Positions 58,475 to 64,000 of a stretch of DNA of 64,000 nt are shown one piece after another. The number at the start of each line of letters is the position of its first letter. Within the stretch, counting starts at the first letter, position 1. The translations under genes were made by a program, and so were the position numbers. The DNA is from Collinsella aerofaciens (lineage in GTDB: Bacteria; Actinomycetota; Coriobacteriia; Coriobacteriales; Coriobacteriaceae). The stretch covers positions 1 to 64,000 of the forward strand of contig NZ_CAAKNY010000017.1 in NCBI RefSeq assembly GCF_901212495.1, in the 5' to 3' direction. Below the pieces are notes generated by a model, which was given only the letters and a program-made list of their open reading frames with translations, did no database searches and was not told where the DNA came from.

Positions 58475-59905
58475 CTACTCGCCAAAGAACTCGTTGATCT
58501 TCTGCTCGTCGACGCCGAAGAACCACGTCAGGACAAAGCCGGCGGCATAGGCAAGCAGCATGGCGGCAACATAGCCGAGCTGCTGGCCGGGAACGACGAT
58601 CAGCAGGCCAAACAGACCGGAAACGCCCTGAGAAACCGTGCCGATGTGAAGCAGCGCCGCGAGCGCGCCACCAAATCCGGCGCCCAGGCAGGCCGTCACA
58701 AACGGGCGGACAAGCGGCAGCGTAACAGCATACATCAGAGGCTCGCCAACGCCCAGGATACCAACGGGAATGGACTCTGCAACGTACTTCTTGAGCTTGG
58801 CGTTCTTGGTCTTAAAGTACAGCGCCAGACCGGCACCGACCTGGCCGCCGCCAGCCATCATAAGGATGGGCAGCAGGTAGTTGATGCCCTTGGTAGCGCC
58901 CTCGGGATCGTTGAGCATAGCGTGGATCGGCGTAAGTGCCTGATGCAGGCCGACGGACACCAGCGGCAAGAAGCCTGCCGACAGGATATAGCCGCCCAGA
59001 ACGCCCAGCTTCTCGAAGATAAAGGTCAAAACGCTAAAGATGGCAGTCGTTAGCCATGCGCCAACCGGCTGGATGACGAGCATCAGAGCAAAGGCGCCGA
59101 TGATGAGCACCAGCAGCGGAGACAGGAATGTATCGAGCGCGTTGGGCATAACCTTGCGAATCTGACGCTCCATCCAGGCAAAAAATGCGCCAGCGATGAG
59201 AGCCGCGATCATGCCGCCCGCGGCGGGATTGTACTGTGCATTGGTGAGCGGCAGCAGAATAGCGGTGCTGGGATCGGCGGCACCAGGCGCAAGCAGGGGC
59301 ATAGCGCTGTTGGCGATACACATCATGCCGGCGATACCGCCCAGTGCAGCGGAGCCACCAAACTCGCGCGCCGCGTTATAGCCCACCAAGATGGGCAGAT
59401 AGGCGAAGAGGGCCCAGCCCATGGAACGAATGCCCTGATACCACCATTCGCCTGCAAGCGCGCCTGCCGTCGAGACATTGATGACGTTGCAGATACCGTT
59501 GATGAGGCCAGCCGCAATGATACCGGGAAGCAGGGCGACGAAGACGTTGGAAATCTTCTTAAGGAAGGCCTGAACCGGTTTGGTCTCGTACTTGGCCTTC
59601 TGCGCGGCCTTGTTTGTGGCCGCAGCGTCAACCACACTCTCGTCAGCAACGCCTTTCGCAAGGCCGGTGAGCTTGGAAAATTCCTCGAGCACCTTATTCA
59701 CCTTGCCCGGACCCAGCACGATCTGCATCGTGTCGTCCTCAACAAGGCCCATCACGCCGTCGAGTGCCTTAATACCCTCCGCGTCGACGTTGCCCGCGTC
59801 TTTGACGGTCACACGCAGGCGCGTCATGCACGCCGCGTTTGCCAGCACGTTGTCTTTACCGCCCAAAAGGTCCAGCAGCTTTTGCGCCAGCTCTTTGTTC
59901 GTCAT
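58475..59905 (-). CDS. murP: PTS N-acetylmuramic acid-type EIIBC permease
   Basis: 476 aa. EIIB with C26 in NAACMTRLRVTVKD, then an EIIC of about ten segments starting VQAFLKKISNVFVALLPGIIAAGLINGI and holding GVGEPLMYAVTLPL. No IIA domain, as in MurP, which borrows EIIA-Glc. The genes next to it (murQ, murR, mupG) identify the substrate as MurNAc or MurNAc-GlcNAc. ATG at 59905 follows AAGGAGG. Confidence 0.9.
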   Translation of the reverse strand: MTNKELAQKLLDLLGGKDNVLANAACMTRLRVTVKDAGNVDAEGIKALDGVMGLVEDDTMQIVLGPGKVNKVLEEFSKLTGLAKGVADESVVDAAATNKAAQKAKYETKPVQAFLKKISNVFVALLPGIIAAGLINGICNVINVSTAGALAGEWWYQGIRSMGWALFAYLPILVGYNAAREFGGSAALGGIAGMMCIANSAMPLLAPGAADPSTAILLPLTNAQYNPAAGGMIAALIAGAFFAWMERQIRKVMPNALDTFLSPLLVLIIGAFALMLVIQPVGAWLTTAIFSVLTFIFEKLGVLGGYILSAGFLPLVSVGLHQALTPIHAMLNDPEGATKGINYLLPILMMAGGGQVGAGLALYFKTKNAKLKKYVAESIPVGILGVGEPLMYAVTLPLVRPFVTACLGAGFGGALAALLHIGTVSQGVSGLFGLLIVVPGQQLGYVAAMLLAYAAGFVLTWFFGVDEQKINEFFGE

Positions 59906-59962
59906 AACTCCTCCTTGTATCGGGTATCTCTTCTGGATGTCACATCTGCTTACGCCGTGCAC

Positions 59963-60886
<924 letters not shown>

Positions 60887-60896
60887 TTCATTCACC

Positions 60897-61748
60897 TCAT
60901 CTTTCCTGTTTCTCGATGTAGTTTTGCTTAATGACATGCTTCGCCCGCTCGTAGTCGCTGGCAACGTAAGCAGCGTACAGGGCATCGACAACCATAAGCT
61001 GGGCCATACGCGAAGCCATGGCACCGCTGCGGACCAAGGGCTCACTCGCGGCGACGCCGAGCACGGCATCGGCCATGGTGGCAAGCTTGGACGATCCATC
61101 TACTTTGGTCACGGCCACAACGGGGCAGTTGTGACGTTGAGCCTCGACGGTGCAGTCCAGCACCTCTCGCGTCAAGCCCGAGTAGCTAAAGGCGATTGCC
61201 ATATCGCCCTCATGCATGTTCTTGGCACACAGAAGCTGATCATGCCAGTCGTCGTACAGATGGCACACTTTGTCAACACGCATGAGCTTTTGCGCCAGAT
61301 CGTGCGCGACCAAACGAGAGGCACCGATACCGAACAGATTGACCGCGCGTGCCCGCTTAAGATGGGCCGCGCATCGCTCCAAGACGCTGTAATCGAGCGT
61401 TCGCGCCGTCGCCTCGATCGTGCGCACGTTGCTTTTCATCACCTTCCCCACGATACGTTCGACGCCGTCGTCCATGGAGATGTCCTCGAGGGCAACGTCT
61501 TTCTTATCACCCAAGAGCGCCAGTTCGGCGATCAGTTCGCGCTGGAACTCCTTGTAACCCGCAAAACCCAAGCGCTTGCAAAAGCGCAAAATGCTCGAGG
61601 GCGAGGAGAACGTGGCATCGGCAAGACCGCGGACGGACAGCCCGACCACCTCGTGCGGATGAGCGCTTACGTATGCGATGACATTGCGTTCCGCCGGGCT
61701 CGCGCTGAGCTCACGTTCACGAAGCCGCAAAAGCAATCCGTTTGCCAT
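60897..61748 (-). CDS. murR: RpiR-family regulator of the mur operon (MurR type)
   Basis: 283 aa. N-terminal helix-turn-helix (SVRGLADATFSSPSSILRFCKRLGFAGYKEF) and C-terminal SIS sugar-phosphate domain (FGIGASRLVAHDLAQKL, IAFSYSGLTREVLD). It probably senses MurNAc-6-phosphate. First gene of the operon, so it is likely autoregulated. ATG at 61748 with GGAGG eight bases before; GTG at 61757 lies inside that site. Confidence 0.88.
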   Translation of the reverse strand: MANGLLLRLRERELSASPAERNVIAYVSAHPHEVVGLSVRGLADATFSSPSSILRFCKRLGFAGYKEFQRELIAELALLGDKKDVALEDISMDDGVERIVGKVMKSNVRTIEATARTLDYSVLERCAAHLKRARAVNLFGIGASRLVAHDLAQKLMRVDKVCHLYDDWHDQLLCAKNMHEGDMAIAFSYSGLTREVLDCTVEAQRHNCPVVAVTKVDGSSKLATMADAVLGVAASEPLVRSGAMASRMAQLMVVDALYAAYVASDYERAKHVIKQNYIEKQER

Positions 61749-61847
61749 CTCAAACACCTCCGTTGAGAAGAATTAAAGACCAACGAACGATTCGTACCGG
61801 ATATAAACAGCTTTTACGGTACATTGTGCCGCATCGTGGCGCACAAA

Positions 61848-61871
61848 GGGCGAGCGTTCTACCGCTCGCCC
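61848..61871. terminator. Hairpin after the VanZ-like gene
   Basis: GGGCGAGCG pairs with CGCTCGCCC around TTCTAC, between the VanZ-like gene and the mur operon promoter. The T-run is weak. Confidence 0.5.
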
Positions 61872-61952
61872 CTCAAATCCGACCGCTCGGAAATACGCGC
61901 GACACAAAATAATTCAACGAGGTCGCATGATCAGAAACGGGTTTGTTACCGG

Positions 61953-62528
61953 TTAGCGCCTCGCATGGGCGCCGATGGGGCGCGTCACGTGGTGCACCCA
62001 TGCGGAGACCAGCAATACCAACAGCATGGCGGTGACATAGCCCGCGGCATCGAAGCCCAGGTCGATCATGTCGAAATGACGACCAGGAACAAAGATCTTG
62101 TGCACTTGGTCACCGACAGAGCAGACGGCGCAAAAGAGCGCAGCGAGTACGTACCGGAATCGCGCGCATGGCAGGCGCTCGCCCAGGCATGCCACGGTCG
62201 CCGAAGCTAACAGTCCGACAAAGAAGAACTCAACGGTATGTGCGACGCGACGAATGTTGGCACCCATCCACAGACGAACGGGCGCAAGCGGGTCGGGATG
62301 AACGGTGGCAGTCGTTGAATCCGCGCCCTCGACGGCATCCCCCGCCTGGGACTCCTGCGCGGCGTCGGGCCGCACGTCCGCGGCCCGTCCCTCCACCACG
62401 CGCGCAGTGGACTCGCTGAGCGACGACGTCTGCTCCACGTTTTGCTCCGTCAGTATCCAAATACTTGTCAGCGTCACGACCAGCAGGACAACCGAAATCC
62501 ATCCGACTATGTGCTTCACACGCGCCAA
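61953..62528 (-). CDS. VanZ-like membrane protein
   Basis: 191 aa, four membrane segments. NIRRVAHTVEFFFVGLLAS, DQVHKIFVPGRHFDMIDLGFDAAGYVTAM is the VanZ core with its conserved E, D and R. An 80-residue acidic loop after the first segment is poorly conserved. Function of the family is unknown; VanZ gives low teicoplanin resistance. The start is TTG at 62528, supported by GGAGG seven bases upstream. Confidence 0.82.
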   Translation of the reverse strand: MARVKHIVGWISVVLLVVTLTSIWILTEQNVEQTSSLSESTARVVEGRAADVRPDAAQESQAGDAVEGADSTTATVHPDPLAPVRLWMGANIRRVAHTVEFFFVGLLASATVACLGERLPCARFRYVLAALFCAVCSVGDQVHKIFVPGRHFDMIDLGFDAAGYVTAMLLVLLVSAWVHHVTRPIGAHARR

Positions 62529-62639
62529 GGGCTAACCTCCGTCATTTTTTGAGCAGCAGCGAGTGTACCCCCAAATGCAGTTGTCTCTGTAGCGAAATCC
62601 AAAATGTTCGAATTGGGGTGCCAAAGGGCCGTGGCGCCC

Positions 62640-63245
62640 CTACTCCATCTCGCGCATCCAGCGATCGAAGGTCCCCACGCACACGCCTAGCCGCTTTGCC
62701 GCCTGACTCCGCGTGATATCACCCGCCTCATAGGTAACGCGCACCAGATCGAATTGCGGAGGACAGGGCTTGCGGGGCCGGCCAAAGCGCACGCCGCGCG
62801 CTCGCGCCGCCGCAATGCCCTCGGCTTGGCGCCGATGAATGTTCTCGCGCTCCACCTGCGCCACATAGCTCAGCAGCTGCAAAACAATATCGGCAATCAA
62901 GGCACTCGTCACGTCTGACCCACCACAGTCTCTGGCGCGCGTGTCGAGCAATGGCATGTCCAGCACCACGATGGCGGCGCCGAGCTCTTTGGTTATGCAC
63001 CGCCATTCCTCGAGGATCTCGCTGTAGTTACGGCCCAGCCGGTCAATGGAAAGTACCACCAGCACATCACCGGAATCCAACGCGCACAGCAGCTCGCGAT
63101 ACCGCGGTCGATCGAAGTCCTTGCCGCTCGCATGATCGGCAAAGATATTCGCCGGTTCCACGCCATAGGCGCCCAGCGCATCCAGCTGCCGATTCAGATT
63201 CTGATCACGCGAGCTCACCCGCGCATACCCGTACACCGTTGTCAT
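62640..63245 (-). CDS. Serine recombinase (resolvase/invertase type)
   Basis: 201 aa. The catalytic serine is S11 in YGYARVSSRDQNLNRQL; IDRLGRNY and QVERENIHRRQAEGIAAARARG follow, and the C-terminal helix-turn-helix is ITRSQAAKRLGVCVGTFDRWM. Such enzymes cut both strands at two short sites to invert or resolve DNA. No transposase or invertible segment is clear nearby; an inverted repeat lies 20-60 bp upstream. ATG at 63245. It could be a chromosomal relic of a mobile element. Confidence 0.9.
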   Translation of the reverse strand: MTTVYGYARVSSRDQNLNRQLDALGAYGVEPANIFADHASGKDFDRPRYRELLCALDSGDVLVVLSIDRLGRNYSEILEEWRCITKELGAAIVVLDMPLLDTRARDCGGSDVTSALIADIVLQLLSYVAQVERENIHRRQAEGIAAARARGVRFGRPRKPCPPQFDLVRVTYEAGDITRSQAAKRLGVCVGTFDRWMREME

Positions 63246-63264
63246 CTCATCCCCGCTCTCTCGT

Positions 63265-63303
63265 AAACCTCCCAAAAGGGAACAGGTTTATTTTGGTAGG
63301 TTT
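63265..63303. promoter_or_regulatory. Inverted repeat upstream of the serine recombinase
   Basis: AAACCTCCCAAAA (63265-63277) and TTTTGGTAGGTTT (63291-63303) are inverted with one mismatch and a 13-bp spacer. It may be the recombinase's crossover or operator site. Confidence 0.45.
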
Positions 63304-63365
63304 TATCTCCCCTATAGCAGGCGGAAGACGCAAGCGCACGAGCGGCAAGACGATTGATGCGCCAC

Positions 63366-63392
63366 AAAAAAGGCGGCCCCAAAAGACCGCCC
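63366..63392 (-). terminator. Terminator of rnr
   Basis: On the minus strand GGCGGTC-TTTTGGG-GCCGCC is followed by TTTTTT, about 30 bp past the rnr stop. Confidence 0.8.
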
Positions 63393-63419
63393 CGTTCTCT
63401 ATCAATCAGCAAATTCCGG

Positions 63420-64000
63420 CTAATGAATAAGCCTGAAATCCAAGTGCCCGCGCGTGGTGTTGACGCGCGAGACCTCGATGATCACGCGCTGCCCCAGCTC
63501 ATAGCGAGTCCCCGTGTCGGCGCCCGTGAGCGTGAGCGCGTCCTCATCGAACTCGAGCCACTCGTTGCCCAGACTCTTGATCGAAACCAAACCCTCAACC
63601 TGTGTCAGATCCAGGCGCACAAAAAGGCCCATGCTGCTGACCCACGAGATCGTTCCGGCGTAGCGCTCACCCAGGCGGTCCTCGTAGTACTGGGCGATCT
63701 TGATCTTTTGCGTCGCATGGCTGGCGGCGTCGGCCGCACGCTCGGCATCGCTGCACGCGCGGCAGATTTGCGGCAGGATGCGCGGCAGGGACTCGCGGCC
63801 CTTACCGATCAGCCGCGGCGTACGCACCAAGGCGTCCTTGCCGCCCAGCCGCTCGTAGGCCAGCTGCAGCTTGAGTACGCGATGCACCACCAGGTCGGAA
63901 TAGCGGCGAATGGGACTCGTAAAGTGGCAATAGCACGGCGCGGCAAGTGCAAAGTGGCCCTCGTTGCGCGGCTTGTACAGTGCACGCTGCATACTGCGCA
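63420..64000 (-). CDS. rnr: Ribonuclease R, C-terminal part (runs off the window)
   Basis: About 193 residues are in the window, entering from the right edge at RSMQRALYKPRN. CHFTSPIRRYSDLVVHRVL is the end of the RNB catalytic domain, and YAGTISWVSSMGLFVRLDLTQVEGLVSIKSL is the S1 RNA-binding domain. It degrades structured RNA 3' to 5' and works with tmRNA and SmpB on stalled messages. The basic tail of many RNase R proteins is absent; this one ends DFRLIH. Confidence 0.92.
   Translation of the reverse strand, partial: RSMQRALYKPRNEGHFALAAPCYCHFTSPIRRYSDLVVHRVLKLQLAYERLGGKDALVRTPRLIGKGRESLPRILPQICRACSDAERAADAASHATQKIKIAQYYEDRLGERYAGTISWVSSMGLFVRLDLTQVEGLVSIKSLGNEWLEFDEDALTLTGADTGTRYELGQRVIIEVSRVNTTRGHLDFRLIH

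Overview
The window looks like chromosomal DNA of a GC-rich, gut-type anaerobe of the class Coriobacteriia (Actinomycetota), most likely Collinsella. This is inferred from the GC-rich coding sequence, several sugar PTS systems, an IS1249-type insertion sequence and many short palindromic intergenic repeats. No marker gene such as rRNA is present to settle the species. Most genes have clear Shine-Dalgarno sites; GTG and TTG starts are used several times.

Layout. 1-4600: fucO-type lactaldehyde reductase, a DUF1275 membrane protein and a YgiQ-type radical SAM protein. 4614-5985: a complete IS (24-bp perfect ends, 8-bp target duplication) whose transposase is split by a -1 shift at a G8 run. 6075-10081: beta-glucoside PTS EIIBC, GH1 6-phospho-beta-glucosidase and a divergent AraC regulator. 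10084-11720: CPBP protease, a RelB/DinJ antitoxin whose tail runs into a palindromic repeat, and an ABC ATPase remnant. 11822-16309: alpha-glucoside operon (EIIA, LicT antiterminator, EIICB, GH4). 16658-22714: DEAD-box helicase, then an FHA protein and Ser/Thr kinase pair. 23286-26909: copper module copA-copZ-csoR plus a small membrane protein. 27001-30758: amidohydrolase, DUF559-like nuclease-fold protein, hypothetical protein. 31147-37319: gltBD. 37619-41613: ASST-like protein, gpmA, Nramp transporter. 41893-45722: metallophore-type ABC importer with a CbiK-like chelatase. 45725-53180: a sulfur block with JAMM protease, MoeB-like enzyme, ThiS-like carrier, thioredoxin, TusA-like protein, siroheme sulfite reductase, MetY and a sulfonate-type ABC importer. 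53446-55769: rubredoxin, flavin reductase, smpB, TPR protein. 55868-56032: tRNA-Glu and tRNA-Gln. 56854-61748: ArsC/Spx-like protein and murR-murQ-murP-mupG. 61953-64000: VanZ-like protein, serine recombinase and the 3' part of rnr.

How the parts fit. The beta-glucoside and MurNAc PTS permeases lack a IIA domain, so the single Crr-like EIIA of the alpha-glucoside operon may serve all three. The beta-glucoside intergenic region and the promoter region of the alpha-glucoside operon share a 21-bp-spaced direct repeat, suggesting one AraC regulator for both. The sulfur block matches, gene for gene, the protein-thiocarboxylate route to homocysteine known from Wolinella succinogenes, with a carrier ending in GGGC that would need trimming by the adjacent JAMM protease.

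The most unusual DNA is a family of 18 palindromic units in six intergenic clusters (19178-41857). Each unit is exactly 57 bp, with two 16-bp inverted arms (consensus about RTCTCRATCTGTAACA) around a 25-bp semi-conserved loop, and units repeat every 80 or 81 bp. The six clusters fall as three pairs, each pair bracketing one or two genes. I do not recognise this family. Several other repeat families are also present: a GGGGACGTTCTT palindrome, an 85-bp dispersed repeat and a TTGGGGACGGAGGA hairpin.
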